Positions 32,890-41,583 are shown, numbered from the stretch's first letter. The stretch: DNA of 64,000 bases from Bin87 sp965204395 (GCA_965204395.1 OZ241987.1:4464001-4528000), one strand, 5' to 3'. Notes: generated from the sequence alone by a model not told the origin. Numbers and translations are program-made.

Positions 32890-34536
32890 ATGAGACCATT
32901 GCTGTCGGTTGCCCTGCTGTTGGGGGCGGGGATGTTGCTGTTGGGTTGCTCAGCCGAGGAACCTCCGGATGTGCAGCTGCGCATCCTGGCCATCAACGAC
33001 CTCCACGGCAACATCGCCACGTCCTCCGATTCCTTCGGCGGCGTGGGACGGGCGGACTATCTGGCGGCTCATATTGAGGCGGCACGGGCGGAAGTGGACA
33101 ACTCGGTGTTCGTGTCGGCTGGCGACCTCATCGGAGCCTCGCCCCTGATTTCGGCGCTCTTCCACGACGAGCCTACCATTGAGGCCATGAACCTGATGGG
33201 CCTCGATCTGAACGCAGTGGGGAACCACGAGTTTGACGAGGGGCCGGCGGAGCTGCTCAGGCTGCAGCGGGGCGGACCGCATCCGGTGGACGGAGACAGG
33301 GACGGCGACCCGTTTGAGGGGGCCGAGTTCGAATTTCTCGCCGCCAACGTCGTGGTGGACGAAACGGGTGAGACCATCTTCCCGCCCTACGCCGTCCGTG
33401 ACTACCAGGGCGTTAGGGTGGCGTTCATCGGGGTCACCCTGGAGGGAACCCCTGGCATCGTCACACGCAGCGGTGTCGCGGGACTGACGTTTCGGGACGA
33501 GGCCGAGGCGGTGAACGCCCTGGTGCCGGAGCTGCGGGAGGCGGGCATCGAGGCAATCGTGGTCCTCCTCCACGAGGGCGGGTTTTCCGACGGGGAACCG
33601 GACGACTGCGGTTCCGGCCTCATCGGGCCGGTGGCGGAGATCGCGATGCGGTTGGACGACGCAGTGGACCTGGTGATCGCCGGCCACACCAACGACGAGT
33701 TTGTCTGTGAGGTGGACGGGAAGTGGGTCACCATGGCCGACCACGGCGGGCGTCTGTTCACCGTCATCGACGTGAAGCTGAGCCGGGACACCGGGGACAT
33801 GGTGGTGCAGTCCGCGAAAAACCTTCCCAACCAACAGGCGGACGTTACGTCCGTTCCGGCACTCACGGCGCTAATCGACCGGTACGAGGCTCTGGCGGCG
33901 CCGCTCGCCGACGCGGTGGTCGGCAACGTCGCCGCCGACATCACGCGCGAGGAGAACCAGGCGGGGGAGTCGGCCCTGGGCGGCGTAATCGCAGATGCTC
34001 AGCTGGCGGCCACCCGTCGCGACGACGCTGGTGGAGCGGTGGTGGCGTTCATGAACTCAGGCGGGATACGGGCTGACATCCGGTTCGCCGCGTCGGCGGA
34101 CGGGGCCGACGGCGAGGTCACCTACGGTGAGGCGTTTGCCGTCCATCCCTTCGGCAACAGCCTGGTGACCATGTCCCTGACTGGCGTCCAGATCGACACC
34201 CTGCTGGAGCAGCAGTTCGACAATCCGGATGTGGGTTCGATGAGAGTACTGCAGGTTTCGGAGGGGTTCAGCTACGTCTGGGATGCGGCCGCGGCGACTG
34301 GGTCGAAGGTGGATGCGGCGAGCATCAAAATCGACGGCGTTATGGTGGATCCGGACGGGAGCTATCGGGTAACGGTCAACAGCTTTCTGGCCGATGGCGG
34401 CGACGGCTTCAGCGTGCTGCAGGACGGTGAAGAAAGGGTGGTCGGGGCAATTGACCTGGACGCCCTCATCGCCTATTTCGCCGCCCACGGGACGGTGGAT
34501 CCGGGACTCCAGGACCGCATCTCCCGCGTGCGCTGA
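32890..34536 (+). CDS. Lipoprotein 5'-nucleotidase (UshA-like bifunctional metallophosphatase)
   Basis: A secreted nucleotidase of 548 aa. The signal peptide ends in a lipobox (MLLLGC), so the mature protein is a lipid-anchored extracellular enzyme. The metallophosphatase domain carries LRILAINDLHGN, FVSAGDLIGASPL, AVGNHEFDEGP and VIAGHTNDEF (the metal-site His and Asp residues). The C-terminal 5'-nucleotidase domain has MNSGGIRADI and EAFAVHPFGNSLVTMSLTG. It releases phosphate or nucleosides from extracellular nucleotides. The ATG at 32890 gives a proper signal peptide; the ribosome-binding site is weak. It has no operon partners. Confidence 0.92.
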   Translation: MRPLLSVALLLGAGMLLLGCSAEEPPDVQLRILAINDLHGNIATSSDSFGGVGRADYLAAHIEAARAEVDNSVFVSAGDLIGASPLISALFHDEPTIEAMNLMGLDLNAVGNHEFDEGPAELLRLQRGGPHPVDGDRDGDPFEGAEFEFLAANVVVDETGETIFPPYAVRDYQGVRVAFIGVTLEGTPGIVTRSGVAGLTFRDEAEAVNALVPELREAGIEAIVVLLHEGGFSDGEPDDCGSGLIGPVAEIAMRLDDAVDLVIAGHTNDEFVCEVDGKWVTMADHGGRLFTVIDVKLSRDTGDMVVQSAKNLPNQQADVTSVPALTALIDRYEALAAPLADAVVGNVAADITREENQAGESALGGVIADAQLAATRRDDAGGAVVAFMNSGGIRADIRFAASADGADGEVTYGEAFAVHPFGNSLVTMSLTGVQIDTLLEQQFDNPDVGSMRVLQVSEGFSYVWDAAAATGSKVDAASIKIDGVMVDPDGSYRVTVNSFLADGGDGFSVLQDGEERVVGAIDLDALIAYFAAHGTVDPGLQDRISRVR

Positions 34537-34821
34537 GATGGTCATATCCTTCAAATTGGCATTACCCGTTTGTCCTGAGTCCTGATGATGTCAAGAAGCG
34601 ACTCAACTCGCTCCGGCGGTGGCGGAAACGCCCGAACGGGCTGGTTGGTCAGCTGCGGGGAATTCGCGCCACACCTAAACCGGAGCCAAGGTGAAATCTA
34701 CATTTGTTGGATCATAAGGACCGGCTGGGACGGGGCGGGTGTTAGCAAACACGGACGGGCTGGTTGACCGGCGGGTTGACGCGGCATTTTGGCGGGCCGG
34801 AGTCCAAAGTTCCGGCCCAAA

Positions 34822-35220
34822 CTATTCGTCATCAAATAGACGGACATACTTTGTCAACATCCAGCTTATGGCAGCCAAAACCAACCCGATTACCAAACAA
34901 CCCACCACTATTATCTCCTTGGAAAGAATTGGATTGTCGCTGGGTGGCTCTGTGATCGCGAATACCACAGAAGCCATAGGCAACAAAATCGCGGCAACAC
35001 CAAAAGCCAAGAGACCACGTCTAAGACTGTGCCTTGGATCGACGGTCGCGCCCGTCCAGACCATCAGCGCCGCCAAACTCGCCACGAAAGACGCGAGGAT
35101 CATCCAATCATCTCCTGGGAGATCCTTCTCGCCAAAGCACAGGGCAACACCGCCAGCAAACAGCCCAGCTCCGGGCATGCTGACGAACAGCGAATTGACG
35201 AATCGTGTCGCTATCTCCAT
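34822..35220 (-). CDS. Small membrane protein, unknown function
   Basis: 132 aa with four hydrophobic helices (about residues 12-30, 42-60, 70-88 and 103-122). Charged residues lie at the ends and in loops (FGEKDLPGDDW, DPRHSLRRG). I do not recognise a family. It is read toward the nucleotidase and away from the methyltransferase. The 285 bases between it and the nucleotidase hold no gene; the phrase ACGGGCTGGTTG occurs there twice, near 34635 and 34753. Confidence 0.6.
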   Translation of the reverse strand: MEIATRFVNSLFVSMPGAGLFAGGVALCFGEKDLPGDDWMILASFVASLAALMVWTGATVDPRHSLRRGLLAFGVAAILLPMASVVFAITEPPSDNPILSKEIIVVGCLVIGLVLAAISWMLTKYVRLFDDE

Positions 35221-35328
35221 CTAATTGCCGCCCACCCTGCGCGGGGACTGTTTGCCACGCTTAGCCCTCTGAATTGTTTCAGACCGTCAACGGTGGAACG
35301 ATGATACCATTCCACTCCAACGGAGACC

Positions 35329-35337
35329 TGCTACACT
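35329..35337 (+). promoter_or_regulatory. Extended -10 TGCTACACT before the methyltransferase
   Basis: TG-C-TACACT ends six bases before the ATG at 35344, implying a leaderless or nearly leaderless mRNA. This is the same arrangement as for the coxG-like gene at 4117. No Shine-Dalgarno is present. Confidence 0.5.
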
Positions 35338-35343
35338 CCTTGG

Positions 35344-36357
35344 ATGAATCACCTGTTTTACGCTGGCGACAACCTTGAAGGCCTCCGCCTCACGGCCGAA
35401 ATCGGCATCAACGTCGACTTGGTCTACGTCGACCCTCCCTTTGCCACTAGCAACGAATTTCTGATAGACGACCAACGCGCCAACACCGTCAGCGCATCCG
35501 GCCGTCCCGCTTTTTCCGACCGCGTCCGCGGACCAGCGTACCTGGATGCGCTCGGTGAACGGCTGACCATGATCCGCAGGGTGATGTCTCCTGCTGGGTC
35601 CATCTACGTACACATCGACGTCAAGATGGAACACCACGTCCGCATGTTGATGGACAATGTGTTTGGACCAAGGAACTTCCGCAACAGTATCGCGCGCATC
35701 AAGTGCAACCCGAAGAATTTCGACCGCCAATCGTACGGCAACATCAAGGACACCATCCTGTTCTACTCGGTGTCGCCGACTAAGATCACATGGCATCCCC
35801 AGCGCGAGCCAATGTCCGACGCCGACCTGCAACGCCTGTACCCGTTTACGGACCCGACGGGCCGGCGTTACGCCACCACTCCCCTGCACGCACCTGGCAC
35901 CACGCTCAGCGGCCCCAGCGGTCAGCCCTGGCGCGGCATGGCCCCGCCGGCGGGGCGCCATTGGCGCTATTCTCCGGAGAAATTGGACGAACTGGAAGCT
36001 GCTGGCTTGGTCGCCTGGAGTTCCACCGGCAACCCCCGCAAAATTCGCTACGCCAGTGAAGCGGGCGGCAAACTCCCGCAGGATGTCTGGTTGTACAAGG
36101 ACCCGCAGCGGCCACAGTATCCGACTCAGAAGAACGCTCGAATGTTGGAACGCATAATCCTCACTTCGTCCGATCTCGGCGATACCGTCATGGACTGTTA
36201 CGCCGGCAGCGGCACCACCCTACTGGTAGCCGCTCGTCTGGGCCGTCGGTTCATCGGCATGGACGATTCTCCGGCAGCGCAGACGGTTTTTCGCGCTCGC
36301 GTCAACGGCACGGACTTTCACGCCTTGGAGCAGGCTGCACTGACGGACGCTGCCTGA
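35344..36357 (+). CDS. Site-specific DNA methyltransferase, beta class (N4-cytosine or N6-adenine)
   Basis: A 337-aa enzyme that transfers methyl groups from S-adenosylmethionine to an exocyclic amino group of DNA. The catalytic motif DPPF (residues 30-33) precedes the SAM-binding motif MDCYAGSGTTLLVA near residue 280. This order defines the beta class, and ILFYSVSP and QYPTQKNARMLERII are family landmarks. No restriction partner is directly coupled. The nearest nuclease is the Cas4-like gene 175 bases downstream on the opposite strand. It may be an orphan (regulatory or anti-restriction) methylase, or the modification part of a defence island. Confidence 0.9.
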   Translation: MNHLFYAGDNLEGLRLTAEIGINVDLVYVDPPFATSNEFLIDDQRANTVSASGRPAFSDRVRGPAYLDALGERLTMIRRVMSPAGSIYVHIDVKMEHHVRMLMDNVFGPRNFRNSIARIKCNPKNFDRQSYGNIKDTILFYSVSPTKITWHPQREPMSDADLQRLYPFTDPTGRRYATTPLHAPGTTLSGPSGQPWRGMAPPAGRHWRYSPEKLDELEAAGLVAWSSTGNPRKIRYASEAGGKLPQDVWLYKDPQRPQYPTQKNARMLERIILTSSDLGDTVMDCYAGSGTTLLVAARLGRRFIGMDDSPAAQTVFRARVNGTDFHALEQAALTDAA

Positions 36358-36531
36358 CCGCCGCAGCTCGGGGTAGGTCACGCAGGAACGGATGAATACG
36401 GGCCTCAGCCGAATATTCCCGACATGGGCGAATCCTCAAATGTTTGAAGCGATCCGGCATGCTGTCGGGTTCATCTGTCAGGGGCCTTACCGGAAAACTC
36501 CACAAATTAGGGGACCAAACGGGCAAGACCG

Positions 36532-37182
36532 TCAGAAGTCGTTGGTGGTGCCATCCTCGAGCTCGTGCTCGCCTTCCACGCGGGCTGTGCAGTCGGCGGC
36601 GCTGATGTCGCAGAACCGGCACTCCTGGCGGCTGGGTACCCTCCTTGCTGGTTCGTCGCTCGAGAGCCGGCGGATCAGCGCGCCCAGGTTCTGGATGAAC
36701 TTGTCGTCAACGGTCTCTGCCGAAATGCGGATCGTGTGGTCGCTGTAGGTGACCTGCCCCCTGAGTTTGGCCTTCCGGTACCGTTCGAGGGCCCTGGGGA
36801 TGGCGTACAGGTAGATCATGACCTGGACGGCGTGGCTGGGGCTGTCGTGGCCGGTCTTGGCGTCGACGATGACGGCGTGGTCCTCACGGCGGGCGATGAT
36901 GTCAGGTCGTCCGGCGAGGGTTGCCGTCTTGCCGTGGAGTTCAAACCGGTTCTGCGCCTCGAGGTCGACGTCGTGGCCGCCGACGGTCCAGTTGGCGATG
37001 CGCTCGTTGAGGAGCGCGGTGTGGTCGAGCATCCACTTGGCTTGGTCAAAGTCCGATGGGACGCGTTCCCAGCTTTGGTGATGGGCCTTGAACCAGATGG
37101 CCCACTCGCAGGAGTTCTCGCCGGTGAGCAGGCGGGGCAGCCAGGTGGTCCAGATGTAGGGGAAATCGCGTGGGGTCGGCAT
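36532..37182 (-). CDS. Cas4-like PD-(D/E)XK nuclease with iron-sulfur cysteines
   Basis: RecB-family nuclease of 216 aa. Active-site residues are D94 in AGRPDIIA, D107 and K109 in VIVDAKTG, and Q120 in QVMIYLYA. A lone C25 near the N-terminus and the C-terminal trio C188, C191 and C198 (CRFCDISAADC) match the four-cysteine Fe-S pattern of Cas4 and AddB-type nucleases. Such proteins process DNA ends as exonucleases. No CRISPR array, cas1 or cas2 lies in the window, so it is a stand-alone copy in an accessory cluster, downstream of a Fic gene and tail to tail with the methyltransferase. Confidence 0.85.
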   Translation of the reverse strand: MPTPRDFPYIWTTWLPRLLTGENSCEWAIWFKAHHQSWERVPSDFDQAKWMLDHTALLNERIANWTVGGHDVDLEAQNRFELHGKTATLAGRPDIIARREDHAVIVDAKTGHDSPSHAVQVMIYLYAIPRALERYRKAKLRGQVTYSDHTIRISAETVDDKFIQNLGALIRRLSSDEPARRVPSRQECRFCDISAADCTARVEGEHELEDGTTNDF

Positions 37183-37302
37183 GTGACGGCTCCTCCATTT
37201 TTGGGTAGCCGTCGTCAGCCTGAGGTCAGTTTATTCGGGGGCCATGCAGTTACGCTACGGCCTGCTGTCATTGAATTTCGCGGTGCGCTGGTTGCCCGTT
37301 CT

Positions 37303-38133
37303 TCAGCTGGACTCGATGGCGTCCGTCAGGCAATTCAGGAACCAGGTCAACCAAGCCGTGATGTTCATGGAGCCCGACTGCGTGTCCTGCAGGGCTTGGT
37401 AGTAATCCTCCCGCTGGTAGAGGATCTCGGTCGACATGCTGTAGGAACGCGTATCGGTGCCGTCGCAGCGGGCCAGGACCAGGTCCGCGATGGCGCGGGC
37501 TATGCGGCCGTTGCCGTCGTCGTAGGGATGGATGGTGACGAACCAAAGGTGGGCGATGGCTGCCTTGATGAGGTCGGGTTCGTCCTCCGGCTGGTTGAAC
37601 CATTCGAGGAAGCGGTCCATCTCGGCGTCGAGCCGTTCGGCGGCCGGGGCCTCGAAGTGGACGACGGTCTGGCCCGTTGGGCTCCTTGAAACTACCCGCA
37701 TGCGTCCCAGGCGGTCGTCGCGCCATCGGCCGACCGTGATGTCATGGCGGGGCGGGCTCGAAAACAGCGTGCGGTGCCACCCGTGGAGACGTTCCGCCGT
37801 CAGGGGCACTGCGTAGTTGGTGGACGTGTCGGCCGTTACGACGGCGATGCCTGGCTCGTCTCGTTGGATCTGATCGGTTTGTCGAGGTCCGCCTACGATG
37901 CGTCGCCGGATCGCGGCTTCTACGGCATTGCGGTCTGGGTACTCGTCCTCGATTTGGCTGGTAGCGACGGCCGAGTCCGTCAAGTGTCGGATCGTCGTCT
38001 CAGCGGCGTCCTCTGTGCTCAGCGCGGCGGCGTAGGCGACGATGTCCACCTGTTGACGACGGGCGTGCTCCAGCAGCGGCACGATGACCTCTTCGTTCCA
38101 GCGGAAGTTGGGCCAGTCGTCGAGCTCGTGCAT
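37303..38133 (-). CDS. Fic-family protein with DUF4172 N-terminus
   Basis: AMPylase-type Fic enzyme of 276 aa. The N-terminal DUF4172 part begins WPNFRWNEEVIVPLLEHAR. An inhibitory alpha-motif-like TSQIED (residues 58-63) lies before the core. The catalytic loop is HPYDDGNGRIAR (residues 202-213), with Tyr in place of the usual Phe. Active Fic proteins transfer AMP or other phosphate-linked groups to target proteins, often as toxins. The ATG at 38133 is the only plausible start; its ribosome-binding site is poor. It is the gene after the paralogue array on the same strand and could be its effector, though this is inference. Confidence 0.88.
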   Translation of the reverse strand: MHELDDWPNFRWNEEVIVPLLEHARRQQVDIVAYAAALSTEDAAETTIRHLTDSAVATSQIEDEYPDRNAVEAAIRRRIVGGPRQTDQIQRDEPGIAVVTADTSTNYAVPLTAERLHGWHRTLFSSPPRHDITVGRWRDDRLGRMRVVSRSPTGQTVVHFEAPAAERLDAEMDRFLEWFNQPEDEPDLIKAAIAHLWFVTIHPYDDGNGRIARAIADLVLARCDGTDTRSYSMSTEILYQREDYYQALQDTQSGSMNITAWLTWFLNCLTDAIESS

Positions 38134-38183
38134 GTAGGTGGGCCGGCGTCGTTGCGGTCTGGCACCGTGATCATGTCGGGCTC

Positions 38184-38861
38184 TCAAGACGAACTCCGCT
38201 CGGGCCAGTTGTCGAGCCAGGGGAGTTCCCGCTCCGGAAAGGTGCGGGAGTAGAGTTCGAAGGCGGCCTGCCAGCCCACGCTGTCGTGGCTGGCCGTGGA
38301 TCGTACGGAGGCCATTTCGCCGCCGTGGTGCTTGACAGCCAGGAGGACGGCGCTGACCGGTGTGTCGTAGTCGCGGCACTCGGTCTTGCATTCCCCGTAG
38401 TTGCTGAGGAGGCCTGCGGCCGGTTTGGCACCCTCGGTGGGCGGGTAGATGAAGTCCTCGCACGCGTCGCCCCTGCCGTTGAACATGATGAGGTCAGGCC
38501 CAAACACTGGGTCGAGGTCCGGTTCGTGGACAGAGCGCATGAGGAGGACGCCGCAGTTGGCGGCGAGGATGGCGGCGTCCTTGCTGATTTCCGCGGTGTG
38601 TTCGTGTCCGGCATGCACGCCCCAGTTGTGGGAGTAGATGATCATGCGGCGGCTGCGTTCCTTGCCGACCTCGCCGAAGTAGCGGCGGTTGGCCGTCTCG
38701 ATGTTGTGCACGGCTTGGGGGTGGAGGACGTTTTTGGCGTATTCGATTGCTTCCCGGAATGTGTCTTCCGTGCGTTCCGGTTCGATGAGGTTGTGGAGGT
38801 CCTCCGTTCGTTGGGACGACCTGCCTTCAACGCTTGAACGATGGCTGCTGGGGGATTTCAA
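38184..38861 (-). CDS. Unrecognised paralogue family, copy D
   Basis: 225 aa starting at TTG 38861, nine bases after CCAGGAG. The matching ATG of copy B gives the same MKSP opening, confirming the start. Landmarks shared with the other copies: NRRYFGEVGKERSRRMIIYS, IYSHNW, a segment ending in LAANCG, a glycine segment FNGRGD, FIYPPTEG, NYGECKTECRDYDT, LLAVKHH and TFPERELPWLDNWPE. No membrane segment or signal peptide is present. Three conserved Cys and several His could form a metal site, but I know no family with this pattern. It lies 50 bases upstream of the Fic gene. Confidence 0.8.
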   Translation of the reverse strand: MKSPSSHRSSVEGRSSQRTEDLHNLIEPERTEDTFREAIEYAKNVLHPQAVHNIETANRRYFGEVGKERSRRMIIYSHNWGVHAGHEHTAEISKDAAILAANCGVLLMRSVHEPDLDPVFGPDLIMFNGRGDACEDFIYPPTEGAKPAAGLLSNYGECKTECRDYDTPVSAVLLAVKHHGGEMASVRSTASHDSVGWQAAFELYSRTFPERELPWLDNWPERSSS

Positions 38862-38972
38862 TGAGATCGTCTCCTGGAGAGTAGTCCTCGCAGATTCCCA
38901 ATATGACGATTCTCCACCCGTAGGCGGTGTAGGTGGTGCAGCCAGATTCAAGCGTTTTCCGTCGTGTATCGG
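38862..38972 (-). promoter_or_regulatory. Leader of copy D, repeated before other copies
   Basis: Going upstream from the start this leader holds AGGAG, then CGTCATATT at about 38910-38902, and a 21-base segment (38952-38972). That segment recurs with a single mismatch in the leader of copy A (42367-42387). The conserved CATATT may be the -10. Duplication clearly carried this regulatory region along with the gene. Confidence 0.55.
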
Positions 38973-39002
38973 ATGGCAAGCCCGCGAACGCGCTGGCGGC
39001 CG

Positions 39003-39722
39003 TCACTCCTGCGGCTGGTTTCGCGGGGGCCAGTGTCCACCGGATGGGACGCCCAGGGTGTCGAGGGCGGTGTCGATCCTCTGGTCGTCGGCCCCCGCCT
39101 GCCGCAGAGCGTCGGCGCATTTCTCGAGATCTTCCGGCGTCGGTTCCGGTATCCGGTACTCAGCACCGATCATGTAGTACGCGTCAGAGTTGTGGCCAGT
39201 GTGTTCGACGACTGTCCGCACCAGGGCAAGGGCGAACCCGTGCTCCCGAAGGCGTCGGGAAAGGCACCTGGCCCGGTCGTCGGTCAGCCATCGGGATCTG
39301 ACGCCGCACCGGCCGGAGGAGTAGCTGATCAACTTCGCGGTTGTCGTGGAGCTTGAGCAGGACTGTGCGTTTGGCATCGTCGTCCAATCCTGCGTTGTCG
39401 AGCACTTTGTAGACAGCCTTCCCCACCTGGCGGTCAAGGGCGTGGAGGCCGGCCTCGGCCATGAGCAACATCGTATAAGCACGGTCGCGCGCGTGTTCGC
39501 TGCCGGAGGCCGTCAGCCTGATGAGAACCTCGCGCCATTGGTCGATGGCGTCGCCAATCGGGTAGCCGCGTGGGAAGGGGCCGTCGAACGCGCGGTGGGC
39601 GAGATGTCGGTCGGCGGTGGTCCACGACACGCGGCCGGGGTTGCCGTCGGATCCGGCGACGATGAGTGTATCGAGGCTTTGGCGGCTGGCTTCGTCACAA
39701 ACTCCGTGCGATGCTTCTCCAT
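39003..39722 (-). pseudogene. Frameshifted gene of unknown family
   Basis: Two adjacent minus-strand frames carry one continuous protein-like sequence. The upstream frame gives WREVLIRLTASGSEHARDRA, then AEAGLHALDRQVGKAVYKVL and REVDQLLLRPVR. The downstream frame continues SRWLTDDRARCLSRRLREHG, then YYMIGAEYRIPEPTPEDLEK. The switch is near 39297 and needs one base removed. An ATG at 39722 begins MEKHRTEFVTKP in a third frame, so a second shift near 39690 is possible. Combined length would be about 235 aa. Decay, an assembly error or a programmed frameshift are all open. I do not recognise the family. It sits between copies C and D of the array. Confidence 0.55.
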
Positions 39723-39776
39723 CCAGACCAGCGGTTCGGCGGGTGAGTTGTGAACTACTGCAGCGCAGTCCGGCTT

Positions 39777-40442
39777 CTACTTGGGCCAGTTGTCGAGTGC
39801 TGGGATCTCCCGTTCCGGGAAGGTGTGGGTGTAGAGGGCCTTGGCGGCCTGCCAGGCGGCGTGTTGCGGGTCGCCCATGGAGCGCACCATCACGTCGTTG
39901 CCCAGGTGGTGCTTGATGGCCAGCAGCGCGGCGCCGACCAGCGCGTCGTAGGGCATCGCGTCGGTGGTGCATTCTCCGTAGCCGGGTGGGAGCCCGATTT
40001 CGACGTTTCTCCTCCAGTTGGGGGGATACTCGAAGGTACCGCGGCCGTCTTGTTCGGCGTTGAGTGAGATTCGGTCAGGACCTAGCGTGAAGTCTTCGTA
40101 CTTGTTGCGCGGCGTCTGCATTTTGAAGTCGCACTGGGCGGCCAGCGCCTGGACGTCTGCCACGATGTTCTCCGTCTGGGCTGACTGCTCGTCTTTGATG
40201 ACCCAGGAGTGGGTGTATCCTCGTTCTCCCGGGTAGGATTTGACTGCTTCTCTGAAAGCGGCGTTCTGCTCGATTTGATCCCACAGGCGTCGTCCGGACC
40301 TGCGCATGCGGTCGATCATGGCCTGTTCTTCTTCGGTCATGTGCCAGGTGGGCTCCGGCGGTTTGATCAAGCCGTTCACGACGTCGTCATCGTGGGGGCG
40401 GCTCGTGCCGGACTCGCCGGAGTTATCGGGTCGTTGGGTCAT
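39777..40442 (-). CDS. Unrecognised paralogue family, copy C (most divergent)
   Basis: 221 aa, same architecture as copies A, B and D but with low identity in the first half. The family end is clear: GYGECTTDAMPYDALVGAAL, then AIKHHLGNDVMVRS and TFPEREIPALDNWPK. The centre has DVQALAAQCDFKMQT and TFEYPPNWRRN in place of the AANC and YPP segments. The YSHNW motif of the others appears as YTHSW. The divergence suggests an older duplication with a different partner or ligand. ATG 40442 has only a weak purine stretch upstream, and its leader does not carry the repeated element of the other copies. Confidence 0.78.
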   Translation of the reverse strand: MTQRPDNSGESGTSRPHDDDVVNGLIKPPEPTWHMTEEEQAMIDRMRRSGRRLWDQIEQNAAFREAVKSYPGERGYTHSWVIKDEQSAQTENIVADVQALAAQCDFKMQTPRNKYEDFTLGPDRISLNAEQDGRGTFEYPPNWRRNVEIGLPPGYGECTTDAMPYDALVGAALLAIKHHLGNDVMVRSMGDPQHAAWQAAKALYTHTFPEREIPALDNWPK

Positions 40443-40536
40443 GCTTCTTGGACTCCCGGCGGTGTCGACTGTCGTCGTAGCACGCTGAAGGTTGGCTGGC
40501 GTCGTTGAGGTCTGGTGCTGTGGTCATGTCGGGCTG

Positions 40537-41583
40537 TCAGGGCGAACTCCGCTCGGGCCAGTTGTCGAGCCACGGGAGTTCCCGCTCCGGGAACGTGCGG
40601 GCGTAGATCTCAAAGGCGGCCTGCCAGCCGACGCTGTCGGGTTCGGAAGTTGACCTTACGGAGCCCTTGCTGCCGATGTGGTGCTTGACAGCTAGGAGGA
40701 CGGCACTGACGAGGGTGTCGTAGTCGCGACACTCGGTCTTGCATTCCCCGTAGTTGCTGAGGAGGCCGGCGGCCGGTTTGGCGCCCTCGGTGGGCGGGTA
40801 GATGAAGTCTTCGCAGAAGTCGTCGCGGCCGTTGAAGATGATGACGTCGGGGCCGAATACGGGCTCCAGGTCCGGTTCGTGGACGGAGCGCATGAGGGGG
40901 ACGCCGCAGTTGGCGGCGAGGAGTGCGGCGTCGGCGCTGATTTCCGCGGTGTGTTCGTGTCCGGCGTGTACGCCCCAGTCGTGGGAGTATATGATCATGC
41001 GGCGGCTGCGTTCCTTGCCGACCTCGCCGAAGTACCGCCGGTTGGCCATCTCTATGTTGTGCACGGCTTGGGCGTGCAGCATTTTGCCGACGGCGTCTGC
41101 TGTTTCCCGAAGTTGGCGGCTTTCCGAGTGGTCAGGTTCGATGAGACCGTGGAGTTCTCCCCTGGGTTGGGACGATCCGCCTTCGACGGCTGAAGGAACT
41201 CTGTCGGGGGATTTCATGCGGCCACCTCCTGGAGAACCATCATCGCAGATTCGTAATATGACGTTCTTGCGCTCGGCGGTGCCGGTCGTAGTCGTGCCGG
41301 TTCGTTCGCCACTCGCCGACGGAGGCTCCGGCGCTGGCGGCTTGGGACTTTGCGAAGTCGGGCGGGAATTCGAAACTTCTGTCGGTTCATTCCGGCCGTT
41401 GAAGCGGATCAGGTGGGGTTCAAATACGGATGGACGCCTTGGGTTAGAGGCCGACATCTGGAGTTCTAGGTCGCAGTTGGCGGCCAGTCGGGCAGTGTCC
41501 TCGGAGATGGTGGCGACGTGCAGAGGTGTGCTTGCTCTGATTATCCGTTGGTGGCGATTTGTCCACCTACGAGGAGACGTCAC
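40537..41583 (-). CDS. Unrecognised paralogue family, copy B, preceded in frame by a truncated copy
   Basis: The full-length copy (226 aa) starts at ATG 41217 with AGGAGG seven bases upstream. It has all family motifs: NRRYFGEVGKERSRR, IYSHDWGVHAGHEHTAEIS, LAANCGVPL, FNGRDD, YPPTEG, GECKTECRDYDT, LLAVKHH and TFPERELPWLDNWPE. The same frame is open to a GTG at 41583, which has its own CAGGAGAGG. That 122-residue front part contains ISEDTARLAANCDLELQMS and PHLIRFNGRNEP, the middle of another family copy lacking both ends. Two ribosome-binding sites mean either a fused 348-aa protein or two overlapping products. Confidence 0.8.
   Translation of the reverse strand: MTSPRRWTNRHQRIIRASTPLHVATISEDTARLAANCDLELQMSASNPRRPSVFEPHLIRFNGRNEPTEVSNSRPTSQSPKPPAPEPPSASGERTGTTTTGTAERKNVILRICDDGSPGGGRMKSPDRVPSAVEGGSSQPRGELHGLIEPDHSESRQLRETADAVGKMLHAQAVHNIEMANRRYFGEVGKERSRRMIIYSHDWGVHAGHEHTAEISADAALLAANCGVPLMRSVHEPDLEPVFGPDVIIFNGRDDFCEDFIYPPTEGAKPAAGLLSNYGECKTECRDYDTLVSAVLLAVKHHIGSKGSVRSTSEPDSVGWQAAFEIYARTFPERELPWLDNWPERSSP
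41218..41275 (-). promoter_or_regulatory. Leader of copy B, homologous to leaders of A and D
   Basis: Upstream of the AGGAGG the sequence has the shared CGTCATATT (about 41265-41257) and CTGCGA elements in the same order as copy D. Unlike in A and D, this leader is also translated in frame as the linker of the fused reading frame. Confidence 0.5.

Noticed and set aside
29284..35343. Insertion sequence or transposase in the debris region
   Set aside because: No transposase motif, terminal inverted repeats or target duplications could be seen.
36565..37689. Plus-strand open frame of 374 codons
   Set aside because: It is the opposite reading of the PD-(D/E)XK nuclease and Fic genes, both of which carry complete catalytic motifs.
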